The notes under the pieces: generated by a model
Seen by the model: the letters and a program-made list of their open reading frames with translations, nothing else
Database searches by the model: none
What the model was told of the DNA's origin: nothing
Shown: piece after piece, positions 21,079 to 32,523 of the stretch
Layout of the letters: each line of letters opens with the position of its first letter
How positions within the stretch are numbered: the stretch's first letter is position 1
NCBI GenBank assembly: GCA_963989385.1
Contig: OZ022498.1
Location: 5,649,501 to 5,713,500, forward strand
Origin: Ctena decussata
Taxonomy: Eukaryota > Mollusca > Bivalvia > Lucinida > Lucinidae
Length of the DNA: 64,000 nt
Direction: 5' to 3'
Made by a program: the position numbers and the translations under genes

Positions 21079-23480
21079 TATTGCACAACCCGCAGGTTTG
21101 CAGTTATAATCACTGTGTGAGTCCGTCCGTCCGTTATCAGTTAGCGAAAACCGTTATCAGTTAGCGAAAACGCATATAACTCTTGAACCGCATGGGATAT
21201 TTTGACAAAATTTTGCATACTTATACATGTAAACATTGTCTAACGACTCGCATGCACAACAACCTCATTTGATGGACGAGGCTTTGCTGAGCACAAGTTG
21301 AAAATTTACGGCCAACTACTGAAAATGCTCATAACTCTTGAACACCGTGGTAAATATGGTTCAAATTTTGTATGCTTATGTATTTTAACATAGTCCAGCC
21401 ACTGGCATGCAAAACAGTGACGAGGCTTCACCGAGCATCAATTTTGCCGGTCAAGCTCTTTTATTGAAAATGCTCATAACTCTTGGACCGTTTGGTATAT
21501 TTGCTTCAAATTTTGTATGCTTATGTAATTTAACATTGCCCAGCCACAGGTATGCAAAACAGTGACGAGGCTTCACCGAGCATCAATTTGGCTGGTCGCG
21601 CTCTTTTATTGAAAATGCTCATAACTCTTGGACCACTTGGTATATTTGCTTCAAATTTTGTATACTTATGTAATTTAACATTGCCCAGCCACTTTTATGC
21701 AAAACAGTGACGAGGCTTCACCGAGCATCAATTTTGGCCAGTCGAGCTCTTTTATTGAAATGCTCATAACTCTTGGACCGCTTGGTATATTTGCTTCAAA
21801 TTTTGAATACTCATGTAATTTAACATTGCCCAGCCACTGGTATTCAAAACAGTGACGAGGCTTCACCGAGCATCAGTTTGGCTGGTCGAGCTCTTTTATT
21901 GAGATGCTCATAACTCTTGGACCGCTTGGTATATTTGCTTCAAATTTTGTATACTTATGTAATTTAACATTGCCCATCCACTGGTATGCAAAACTTCTTA
22001 TTGCACAACCCACAGGTTTGCACTATAATCACTGTGTGAGTCTGTCCGTCCGTCCGTTATCAGTAAGCGAAAACGCTTATAACTCTTGAACCGCATGGGA
22101 TATTTTGACAGTATTTTGCATACTTATACATGTCAACATTGTCTAACGACTAGCATGCATAACAACCTTATTTGATGGACGAGGCTTTGTTCAGCAGAAG
22201 TTGAAAATTTACGGCCCACTACTGGAAATGCCATAACTCTTGAACACCGTGGTAAATATGGTTCAAATTTTGTATGCTTATGTATTTTAACATAGTCCAG
22301 CCACCGGCATGCAAAACAGTGACGAGGCTTCACTGAGCATCAATTTGGCCGGTCGAGCTCTTTTATTGAAAATGCTCATAACTCTTGGACTGCTTGGTAT
22401 ATTTGCTTCAAATTTTGTATACTTATGTAATTTAACATTGCCCAGCCACTGGTATGCAAAACGTCTTATTGCACAACCCGCAGGTTTGCACTATAATCAC
22501 TGTTTGAGTATGTCCGTCCGTCCGTTATCAGTTAGCGAAACCCGTTATCAGTTTGCGAAAACGCTTATAACTCTTGAACCGCATGGGATATTTTGATAGT
22601 ATTTTGCATACTTATACATGTCAACATTGTCTAAAGACTCGCATGCATAACAACCTTATTTGATGGACGAGGATTTGCTGTGCACAAGTTGAAAATTTTC
22701 GGCCCACTACTAAAAATGCTCATTATAACTCTTGAACACCGTGGTAAATATGGTTCAAATTTTGTATGCTTGTGTATTTTAACATAGTCCAGCCACTGGC
22801 ATGCAAAGTGACGAGGCTTCACTGAGCATTAATTTGGCCGGTTGAGCTCTTTTATTGAAAATGCTCATAACTCTTGGACCGCTTGGTATATTTGCTTGAA
22901 ATTTTGTATACTTATGTAATTTAACATTGTTCAGCCACTGGTATGCATAACAGTGACGAGGCTTCACCGAGCATCAATTTGGCCGGTCGAGCTCTTTTAT
23001 TGAAAATGCTCATAACTTTTGGACCGCTTGGTATATTTGCTTCAAATTTTGTATACTTATGTAATTTAACATTGCCCAGCCACTGGTATGCAAAACGTCT
23101 TATTGCACATACCGCAGGTTTGCACTTTAATCAATGTGTGAGTCTGTCCGTCCGTCCGTCCGTCCGTTATCAGTTAGCGAAAACGCTTATAACTCTTGAA
23201 CCGCATTCTATATTTTGATACATGTCAACATTATCTAACGACTCGCATGCATAACCGTCTTTTTTGATGGACGAGGCTTTGCTGAGCACAAGTTTAAAAT
23301 TTACGGTCAAGTTGTGAAAATGCTCATAACTCTTGAACCCCGAGGTATATATGGTTCAAATGTTGTATACCTATGTATTTTAACATTGTCTAGCCACCGG
23401 CATGCAAAACGGTGACGAAAGTCTAAACAGTATTGCACGACCCAAGGTGTGCACTTTAATCGCTGTGCAAGTCCGTCAGT
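21079..23480 (+). repeat. Satellite-like array, about 165-bp units with higher-order leader (family E)
   Basis: Units contain ATGCTCATAACTCTTGGACC, then TTCAAATTTTGTATACTTAT, ACATTGCCCAGCCACTGGTA and GACGAGGCTTCACCGAGCAT. A leader, ATTGCACAACCCGCAGGTTT with GTGTGAGTCCGTCCGTCCG, recurs near 21081, 21999, 22468, 23102 and 23431, marking restarts of the array. The open frames on both strands are repeat artefacts. Confidence 0.75.
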
Positions 23481-24859
23481 CTGTTTGTCCTTCCGCTGTA
23501 GTCAGTGAGTGAAATTGCTCATAACTCTTAACCACGTGGTGTAGTTTGATAAAAATATGCATCATTCTACAAGAAATGACCAATTTCATTTCCATACATT
23601 CCTTCTGGCACCAAAAACTGATTATTCTACATTCACCACGGGTTGTGCACATTACCATCAGTTGATTATCCAAATTAGTGGCACTGAAGTTACTCAGCAC
23701 CATCGCCCGACCGCAACCAAGGATGTGGATACTGAGCTGAGCATTTTTCTAATCTAAGAGTGCAAAGTACTTTGAAACTATATCGAAACAGCATTGATTT
23801 GACGTTGCGTGCATGGTGGCATATATGCACCTGCTTAAACGTACTTTTTGTATAACATCGCTAAATTTTGAGTAAAAGTCTCGGGTAAACTTAGCAACTT
23901 GCGCAGATTCACTCTAAAAGCGGATGCGCAGATTGATCTGGATCTAACCTGTTCACCACTGCGGCAATGCCCCGTTTCCTCACGACGCGACTTCTATATT
24001 ACTAGCATTCGGAGGGAAAGCGGGCTTCACGGAAGCCCAAGGGTGTCTGCTGTGGAGTTTTTCACCAAAACTGTTTGGATGCCTCGTTACGACAAACTGT
24101 GATTTAAAGCTGACGGTGGTAGTGATACGCGCCATGTAGAGTCAAAAGAATCGAACGTACAGTTAATCGGTTTACACCAAAGTCCGTATCTGACAACGAG
24201 CACGGACTGTGAGGACTGATGATATAATATTTACAGCCAACAGCAAAGACGTTGGCCAGCAAACAGTTTTCGGTTCCTCGCTTTTGTTATGTATACGCTC
24301 TATGCGCAAAAGTGAAGAATTGAAAACCAGTTGGTGAGTTATCTTCTGCTAAGCCACATGGCTAGATAATTACGCTGTTTATCTCTTGTAAGCGCTTGTT
24401 CAAATTGTCACCATGATATTCCAATAGAAAACCAAGCGCCGTACACAAAAAAGGAACATTATTGCAAATTGCAAGAGAGCAGTCTGTAATTACTGTGCGG
24501 ATATTCAGTTCTGAAACAGAACTATACTCATCAATTTAAGTGTGGACAGCGAATGCATGAAAAATGAAAAAGATACGCGCAGAATACGCGCCAAAATAAG
24601 CAGAGATAGCATATGACAGACAGACACTTTTGAAAAATAGAGAGAGTTGGCGCTATAGCCTGACAGAATATGACCTACACGTGAACTCCAGCAGCATGAG
24701 TTGAAACCATTAAAGATTAAAAAAAGAAGCAATTTCAGTCATTCAAGATTAATGATAAGCTTTTTCATGCTATTAAGGTGGTAGGGAACACCTTCAGGGG
24801 AGATAATTCTAAGTTTTTACAAAGCTTTCGAAAACAAGCTAGTCTTAAAGAAAACAATC
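23481..24859. other. No recognised gene
   Basis: Both strands were read. A 67-codon frame at 23899-24102 has no recognisable domain and no splice context that convinces. Confidence 0.35.
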
Positions 24860-25195
24860 GGCTCCTCGATGAGACGAATGAAGCCGCCAATGAAATTCGG
24901 TCGAAAATTCCGAGGGGGGACAAATGATCACAAATTATTTTCATTCAGAGAAGCCGCGAATAAAATGGGACAAAATTCCGAGGGTGTATGTGTGTGTGGC
25001 GTGGGGGGGGGGGGGGGGGAGGGGGGACGGGGGACATACTATTTTCAATCAGAGAAGCCTCCAATGAAATGTGACAAAATTCTTCTTGAGAATTTTGTCC
25101 CTTTTCATTGGAGCCTTCTCTAAATGGAAATAGTTCGTCCCATTTCATTGGCGCTTCTCTGAATGAAATTAAATTGTTTCCTCGATGAGCCGTTT
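24860..25195. mobile_element. Fold-back element with G-rich loop
   Basis: CCTCGATGAG near 24863 mirrors CTCGATGAG-type sequence near 25181, and TTCATTCAGAGAAGC mirrors GCTTCTCTGAATGAA. The centre is near 25090 (AATTCTTCTTGAGAATT). A TGTGTGTG and G(n) run (24987-25026) is expanded in one arm only. Confidence 0.65.
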
Positions 25196-26639
25196 TTAAA
25201 AAATATTCGTTTAGAGTTGACACCGTCTCAGAAGGGCTTCGGCATCATCCACGGAAGCAAACAGGGAGCCACTAGAGTTGTGTCCCTTTGGGAACAAACT
25301 AGGTGGTGTCTTCTATCAGTATTTCAATCATTCTAGATTAATGATCAGCATTTTTCTGGGATTAATTCTGAGGTTATGAGACGGACACTAATGATAATCC
25401 TTCAAGTACAACTATTTTTGGTCCAGTTATCTGATTTATGGGTTTAAAATGAAGTAGAAACGGTATAAAGTTCTAAGGAAACTATTGAAGTTTGCGTGCA
25501 GAATAATGCTCATGGTCAATCTATTCACGTCATTTCTGAATTGCCCAGCACGCGAACATGTTGGCAAAGTTAATAGGTTAAGTTAAGAGCATATTTCTTT
25601 ATGGCATAAAAATAGCATAAAGGCTAAATAGGCAAAATGCATTGGGGGCATAAATATGAGTTTTAAAGGTATACTCCCTCGTATTTCATTACGAAATGAT
25701 CACAAAGTTATGAAACTGGTTAGTTGTATGCAACATAATTAAGATTTGTCCAAAAACTCTTCAGCGAAAACATCTTTGTTACGGAGGCAGACACGATATA
25801 TCAGTGCATACCCTTTTTGAATATTCACGAATATTTTGTCGTAATAAATTGATCGACTCCCACAGGCGTTTCTGCAAGCATGTTTTGAATTTTATGATTG
25901 GTGGAGTAAATAACTTCACAATAGCATTAACCTCTAATCTGTGCACGTGAGTTCTTTTCTGCCAATAACTGTCTGAAGTCGATTAAAGTGTTCATGATAT
26001 AACTTTAACCTGATTAATTATGATTGCTGGGCATGTCCAGTCTTCATTTCTTGGCGGGAATGGCGGTCCGCTGTTAACGCTCTTTTTGTGCGTTTTCTTA
26101 AATTCTCCTGTTTTCAGTGACCACCACAAATTATAAATTGGGCAGATAAATATACTTTTAATAGCAATCATTATCATGCCCAGGATGTAATGTTTTGTGA
26201 GAAAGTTAATTGAAATGTTCAGGGTGTAAATCTTTAAAATAAACGACTAAATAGACAAACTGCATCTGGAAACAGGACCAGGTAAACAGAGATTGTTCGG
26301 AAGTGATCTTAAGTGTCTCAGCGACCTTGCAAGGTTATGGAACAGAACAGAATGCTGAAAAAGGGAAATATGTAATACTATAAAGCAAAGCAAACAACAG
26401 AAACAACTGTTTTAATTATAGGTAAAATAAACAGTTTACAAAAATGGTTTCATTCATCCAATAAGAATTGAGTAAACAGGTTGATGTGGATCTGGAAAAC
26501 AAAACAAACAAATGGAATGGTTTTAACCTTTTCAAGACTGAAAACCCTTCTGAAGAACATATGAGCTACAGCATGTGATTGTCCCACCACGCACACTAAG
26601 TTGGACCAGCATTTGAAAAACGTTTATTTAAAGTTATGA
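25196..26639. other. No recognised gene or repeat
   Basis: AT-rich sequence with only short chance frames on either strand. Confidence 0.35.
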
Positions 26640-26820
26640 TGTTCAAACAACGTTGATTCAATGTTGATTCAACTTTGAGTGTCCAGCTGGGCAAATCCAG
26701 ATGTCTGGCACATCGAAAACTTATTTCTTTTAATAAATTATTCTGGTGCAAAGATTTCAAATTTACATGCGAAAACTTAATTCTTTTAATAAATTATTCT
26801 GGTGCAAAGATTTCAAATTT
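26640..26820. repeat. CAACGTTGA-type repeat plus a 67-bp direct duplication
   Basis: CAACGTTGATTCAATGTTG at about 26650 belongs to the CAACGTTGA group. After it, CGAAAACTTA through CAAATTTACATG is duplicated almost exactly (about 26714-26770 and 26771-26826), a recent tandem duplication. Confidence 0.6.
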
Positions 26821-26943
26821 ACATGTAGTTTGCCATATTGAAATGGTAATGACTACAGGCAGTAGTAATCAGTCTGACGTGCAGTAGAACAGTATTTACA
26901 TTCTCCCACCTTTGCCTATATACGATAGGCTCTCAGCCCATAC

Positions 26944-28537
26944 AAGAATATAACAATCCATCATGAGTGTCCATGTAGGATAGGGAAATCTCACCCGAGG
27001 GATCGGAATTTCGGAATGGCTCATGATGGATTATTTTTCTCCCACTATTAGCGGATTTTAAACCTCAAATCGGATTAGGCATAAGAACAAGAAAATTTTT
27101 AACTTTTTAACCAGTGATCTGAAGTAAATTTTGAGTGACCCAGTGTGTTTATCGGGTCCTAAAATGGGTGTAAATATAGTTTGCACCTCAAAAATAGACG
27201 GAAAACACGATATGTGGACTATTTTATCTTCCAGAGGGCGAAAACAAAATGCAACTTAGCCTCTCAGGTCACGCGCGTCAAGTTTGCTAGCGACGTTTTT
27301 AACCGGTTTTAGTGACGTCATTAAAATTGAGTGACGTCACAAACCCATGGTCTGCTATCAAACGTCATCCGACATGCTTGCGTGTCCATTTTGTTCATTT
27401 AAAATTAAAATGTTTGTCAAAAAACGAAAAAGTCTGGTTGCTAATATAAGAAAGATGTTGCCAGGTGTAAGATAGAAATTTCTCCCACCTTTGCCTATAT
27501 AAGATAGGCTCTCAGCTCATATAAGAAATTTCTATCTTAGAACAAAATGACATACAAGCATGTCGGATGACGTTTGATAGCAGATCATGGGTTAATGACG
27601 TCATTCAATTTTAATGACGTCACTACAACCGGTTAAAAAGGTCGCTAGCAAACTTGACGCGCGTGACATGAGAGGCTAAGTTGCATTTTGTTTTCGCCCT
27701 CTGGAAGAAAAAAATAGTCCACATATCGTGTTTTCCGTCTAATTTTGAGGTGCAAACATGGTTAAAACACCCATTTTGGGACCCGATAAACACACTGGGC
27801 TGCTCAAATTTACTTCAGATCATTGGTTGAAAAGTTAGAATTTTCCTGTTCTGAAGCCCAATCCGACTTGAGGTTTAAAATCCGCTAACAGTGGGAGAAA
27901 AATAATCCATCATGAGCCAATCCATGTAGGATAGGTAAATCTCACCCTCGGGGTCGGAATTTCAACCAGGGAAATTCCGACCCCTCGGATGAGATTATAA
28001 GTATCTTTCATGGGTGTGAGGTGCGGATAGAAAAATCCGTCACGAGGGTCATTGTTCGGCATCACGAGGCTTGCCGAGTGATGCCGAACAGTGATCCCGA
28101 GTGACGGATTTTTCTATCCGCACCTTATACCCATGATAGATACTTTTTCTTGCACACCACGTTTTGTTTTAACTTTAGAACTTGTTAAAATGCGTACTTC
28201 TAGTGCTTGAGAGGTTTGAATTTGATTTAGAAAGAAGGCGCCGCTTTCAACGACTGCCATTCGGCTCTTTACGTCAACACCTGGCGTGCATTAACTGACG
28301 TCATTTTCGCCGTCTTCGTGACGTCATCATAAAAAAGCCAACGTCACTTGACGACGCAGGTACGTGAGCTCCAATACAACTAATGCATTGAATGCTCGTG
28401 ATTTTTATTCGGTCCTGGGTTAGAACACCTGGGTAAGATAAGATTTTCTATCCCAGGTGAAAAGAATGGCATTTTCTATCCGGTGTGCAAGAATTCCCTA
28501 TCCTACATGGACACTCATGATGGATTGTTATATTCTT
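26944..28537. mobile_element. Nested fold-back DNA element, 1.6 kb
   Basis: The outer ends AAGAATATAACAATCCATCA and its inverse (28518-28537) are about 44-bp TIRs. An inner giant palindrome has arms of about 27018-27475 and 27530-27935 (GCGTCAAGTTTGCTAGCGAC against GTCGCTAGCAAACTTGACGC). A third palindrome occupies 27999-28146 (GGATAGAAAAATCCGTCACG and inverse). The left inner arm carries about 90 extra bases near 27395-27465. No transposase was seen. Confidence 0.75.
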
Positions 28538-30031
28538 CCCTGCTGCGGATACTCTTATTTTTTCTATTTTTATTCTTTAGTGTATTTACTAAAAAAAACT
28601 TATATTAAACCATTGGAACGTAATATAATTTACATTCCAATAATTACGTTGATCCACGCGACGACAAATCACTTTAAATGACGTCAAAATAAACCATGAC
28701 TCTCTACAATCCGATTGGATGTCGGCGACGTCATGACGTCATTTACGCTGTTAGCAGGAAAAACTGTATGTTTTACTGCTTCAATTTTAGCGCTTATATA
28801 TGACTTTTTATCAAGGTTTTGATTAAAACGCATGTAAATATAATCAATGAACTTTATCTTTCTGATGTTTATCGAAGTGTAAACTACAATGGGTCACAAA
28901 CAAAGTTTACTTGAACCCCTTCGGGGTTCATTCACTTTGCACGCGAACCAATGCAGTTTTCACTTTGATAAATCTCAGAAAAATGAAATTCATTCCTTAA
29001 ATGCATCGTCTAGAAAGCTTTATGGAATGCAGTTAGCGGTTGTAAAGAACGGCAAAATACGCACTTATTGTACCAGTGGCGGCCAACACAGCTGCCATGC
29101 GCAGACTGATGCATTTTAATAATAGATGCTGGTATGACGGTACCGGGTACCAAGTGTTGTTAATCGTTCGCCCCTAAGATGCAATTAGTGTCGTTCGCCC
29201 CTCAGATGCAGCTAGTGCCGACCCCTTTTGTATGCCATCCTATTTGAGGTCCTTACCAACGTATATAAAATTATTACGCAATAACTACGAAACTGCCGCG
29301 CAATTTGAATATGACCGCCACTGGTTCACGGCCGCCACTGGTCTCCAGCTAGTAGCGTTATGTGGCGGACATGACTGACGGACAAATAGACAAATGTGGA
29401 AAAAATGACCATACAAACTTTCACAAAACCTCGAAATTGTATCACAAAGCACAAAATGTCTTTAGTTTAGACATGAAACATAAAAAATGGTGGTAAAATA
29501 TTATTTTGGTTCGTGAATTATAAAAGACAAAACATGCATATTACAAACTCCTACGTGTAACTGTATGCATATATCATGACACACTAAAAATATTAGCTCT
29601 GTAATCTCTATAGTCTATCGGTATATCAGCTTTCTGACTGGATTTGTTCAAATTCTCGTTGTTCATGCTAGGGGATCACATACTGAGTTCGTACCCGCTT
29701 TTGAATTGTATAGTCAAAAGAAACTTTTAGTCTTCCCACAAGTAGTTGTATTTTCCGACCTCTAAGTTTTTTTTTTCTTATTTTTCTTAGTCGTTTATAT
29801 CAAAAGGAATCCGCTTAGCATGACAAGTAAGTGTATGCTGGTAATAATGCTGATTCTTTCTGAAATGCGAAATACATATACTGTACAATATTCATTGAGG
29901 TGACATTCAGGGGAAGCCAACTGTTTGGTTTTTATTTTGGCTCTTTTCTCAGTGGGGTTGAACTGTAGCAGAAAAGAATTAAATGGATACACCATATGTT
30001 TCTTCCATTTTTACAAAGACAAACAACTTTT
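28538..30031. other. No recognised gene
   Basis: It contains several GACGTCA words, a small hairpin TGAACCCCTTCGGGGTTCA at about 28910, and a direct repeat GTTCGCCCCT(A/C)AGATGCA at about 29167 and 29194. The 76-codon ATG frame at 28889 has no recognisable domain. Confidence 0.35.
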
Positions 30032-30120
30032 CCCAGCGGGCACATGACGTCGAAATTACGTCGTACTAATGTCGATATGACGTCAGTACTACGTATTTTC
30101 GACGTCAAGTGCCCGCTGGA
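30032..30120. repeat. GACGTC-rich palindrome, copy 1
   Basis: CCCAGCGGGCACATGACGTC is mirrored by GACGTCAAGTGCCCGCTGG. Its relative is at 38414-38528. Confidence 0.7.
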
Positions 30121-30165
30121 TTGTCACCTATTTACTTCCCTGAACGATAACACCCTGCCAGTTCA

Positions 30166-30263
30166 GTTCAGTTCAATTCTCCTAACGACGTTCCCCAAGT
30201 GGCTCAGCGGTACGTAGCCATAGTTGCACGCACTTGGCGCCGTGTGTCCGTCCAATAATAATA
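30166..30263 (+). repeat. tRNA-like short repeat, copy 4
   Basis: This is the same unit as 18475-18783 (CCCCAAGTGGCTCAGCGG, GCACTTGGCGCC, TCCGTCCAA), here followed by an (AAT)n tail. The tail supports a retroposed origin. Confidence 0.55.
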
Positions 30264-30447
30264 ATAATAATAAAACACCCTGCCAAGAAGGGGACTAGAC
30301 TTAAATAGCTCCGCGTCTACGGGGGCAAAGTCTCACCTTTCAGAATTGCCCCAAATTAAGAGATGGGAGGCGAAAATAAAAATGGCAGAGCCACTAAACC
30401 TGATTGTGTGTCCGTAACACTATAACACTACCGAACATAATTATATG

Positions 30448-30683
30448 TGCCACGGCACGACAAAACCAACAAAGTGGTTGTGCGCCCAGCGCAGACTCAG
30501 ATCAGCCTCGGCATCCGCCTAGTCTGCGCAGAGTCTTTCCTAAGCGCTTAAAGGGTAGCTTAGGGTCTAGGCTACGTTCACGCGGACAGCGAAGACTCTG
30601 ATCAGACTGGGCGGATGCCCAGGCTGATCTGAGTCTGCGCTGGGCGCACAACCACATTGTTGGTTTTCTCGCGTCGCGGCTCA
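30448..30683. mobile_element. MITE family G copy 2
   Basis: TIRs read GCCACGGCACGACAAAACCA and TGGTTTTCTCGCGTCGCGGC. The inner parts are TGTGCGCCCAGCGCAGACTC and its inverse. The flanks carry AATTATA-type words on both sides that may be a target duplication, but the site is too AT-rich to be sure. Confidence 0.75.
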
Positions 30684-32115
30684 ATTATAATTATGAGGGA
30701 AAAACAGGTGTGCATTTAGAATCACAGAAGCACTGTAGAAAACATTGTAGACACAATGCGGAATTCTGATCTGGCTCTTGCCTTTTCCTACAACATTTTA
30801 CGATATTTTGTAGGATAAGATTATGGAACATTTCAGTAAGTGGCCCGGGGTAACTGGATAATGTTTTACAAGGACTAAAATGGTAGCGGTAAGTTGCATG
30901 CATGTCTTGCTTGGTCTTATCAATATAGACTCAAAAATATATTTGTAAACAGTATGTCCCCAATTATATGCTGCCCCTAAAGGTGTTCATACGAAAATGC
31001 GGAAAGTCAGAAGTAAGAAATATGTTTCAACCAAATATTGAGAATGTGCTTAAATGTGAAGCAGGTCACCAACATTTCAGTCCTTGATTGTAATATACTA
31101 AATTCAAAATCCTATCCAGAGTAAGCCGTGGTTCAGATATGTTGCTAACAAGGTTGTCCACATGTAAAATGTCTAAGTCGAAAAGGGGCAAAACTTAACC
31201 AAATAGTTATTAATCTGCTCGAAATGTTATTCAGCTCATTTAAACCTTGATCCATAATAGTACGACAAATATAAAGATCCTGATGCCTTTCCACTGTATA
31301 TTTTTGGTTACAAAAGTTTTCCTGTATGAGAAGTTTAAGTCGGAAATGGAGATGACCCAACTGACTTTCCATGGAAAGTGCTAAATGATGAAAATGTCAT
31401 TTCATCTCATGCCAATTACTTTACATTAAATATGAATATACATGTAGCCCCATCCGTTTTGCCGGTATTTTCTTTACAAGTAGAGCGGTCAAAGTACCAA
31501 AGTCATAAGTCCGGACTCATATAATCCATATAAACAGCGACAAATCCGAAATATTTAGATACACAGACAAGCAAGTGTGATCGGGTGCTCGCGAGTAGTA
31601 AGCAGCACCTGTCTATGGAAACGTCAGTGAAAATGAAAGTCCAGTAACTGCAAGCCATACTATATACCGGCCGTGACCATCAGGTCAAAAAAAAAAGTTT
31701 GGAAACGGCCACATTATAGGAATCAACGAGGTAATGATCCCCCCCCCCCCCCCCCCCCCCCTTTGAACTTTCCAATTTTAAATGACTGTGTTGATAATGA
31801 AAGTAACTCATTCAAACTCTTGTAGAATTAAAGTTAATATAAGTCTATCAGATCATTTACGACTCCTGTCCCATAGTACATTGCCCCATAGTACAAGTAC
31901 TATGGTCATAGCTAAAGCGGTTCTTTAGCTATTTTGTTACAAAAGTTTTTGCCCGTTAGAAATGCCTACGTTTGAAAAGGGGTATAACTTCGTCAAATAT
32001 TTAGGGAATTGCACTGTTTAACTCAAAATCTGATTAGGTCATTTACAACTCTTGTACTTACGGAATATTAGATATGCAAATAACTAATTAGCACATTCAT
32101 AAGAGTGCAACAGAG
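30684..32115. other. No recognised gene
   Basis: It contains a poly-C run at 31739-31760, probably with uncertain length in the assembly. Otherwise it is featureless 3' flank of the GH10 gene. Confidence 0.35.
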
Positions 32116-32121
32116 TTTATT
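32116..32121 (-). promoter_or_regulatory. Candidate poly(A) signal of the GH10 gene
   Basis: TTTATT on the + strand is AATAAA on the minus strand, about 150 bases after the GH10 stop codon at 32269-32271. Confidence 0.5.
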
Positions 32122-32213
32122 TATATCTTAAGATCTTTTGTTGACATGATTTGTTCAATCTTGAGTGTCAGAGTCTCACAGATTCACATCTGCTTCAAGA
32201 GGGTTTAGGATGG

Positions 32214-32214
<1 letters not shown>

Positions 32215-32249
<35 letters not shown>

Positions 32250-32250
32250 G
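32215..32250. repeat. (GACA)n microsatellite
   Basis: About nine GACA units lie in the 3' UTR of the GH10 gene. Confidence 0.85.
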
Positions 32251-32268
32251 GCCAAAAGCAATATATCC

Positions 32269-32523
32269 CTATAACATCTTAAGAGGCGGGCCATAAAGAA
32301 TCAGCTTACCTGATCCGTTCAAATGGACTTCAATCCGTTTCCCAGAAAAATTTAGCTTGAAGGTTTCGGATTTGACGATTTGTCCGCCCTGCCTGACATT
32401 TATCAGATAATCTCCCTTGAAAGCTCTTAGCTGTAAAGGCTGCTGTCCTTGAAGACTGTGAGTTTCATTTGTTCGCCATGCCGTGTGATAAAGTTTTAAA
32501 TATGCCAGACCAGCTTCATTTGG
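32269..32523 (-). CDS. GH10 gene exon 13: C-terminal domain and stop
   Basis: Acceptor CTGTTGCAG. It opens PNEAGLAYLKLYHTAWRTNE, then has a small beta-rich tail (FKGDYLINVRQGG). I read through to TAG because a poly(A) signal follows. A GTAAGC inside the frame (GGATCAG/GTAAGC) could instead be a donor to an undetected last exon. Confidence 0.82.
   Translation of the reverse strand, partial: PNEAGLAYLKLYHTAWRTNETHSLQGQQPLQLRAFKGDYLINVRQGGQIVKSETFKLNFSGKRIEVHLNGSGKLILYGPPLKML

Noticed and set aside
21079..23480. CRISPR-like regular array
   Set aside because: Units are about 165 bp, vary in sequence throughout and lie in an intron-rich animal genome; there are no short repeats with unique spacers and no cas genes.
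28889..29119. 76-codon ATG frame as a small gene
   Set aside because: No signal, domain or splice context, and it is near the length expected by chance; kept only as a note in the spacer entry.
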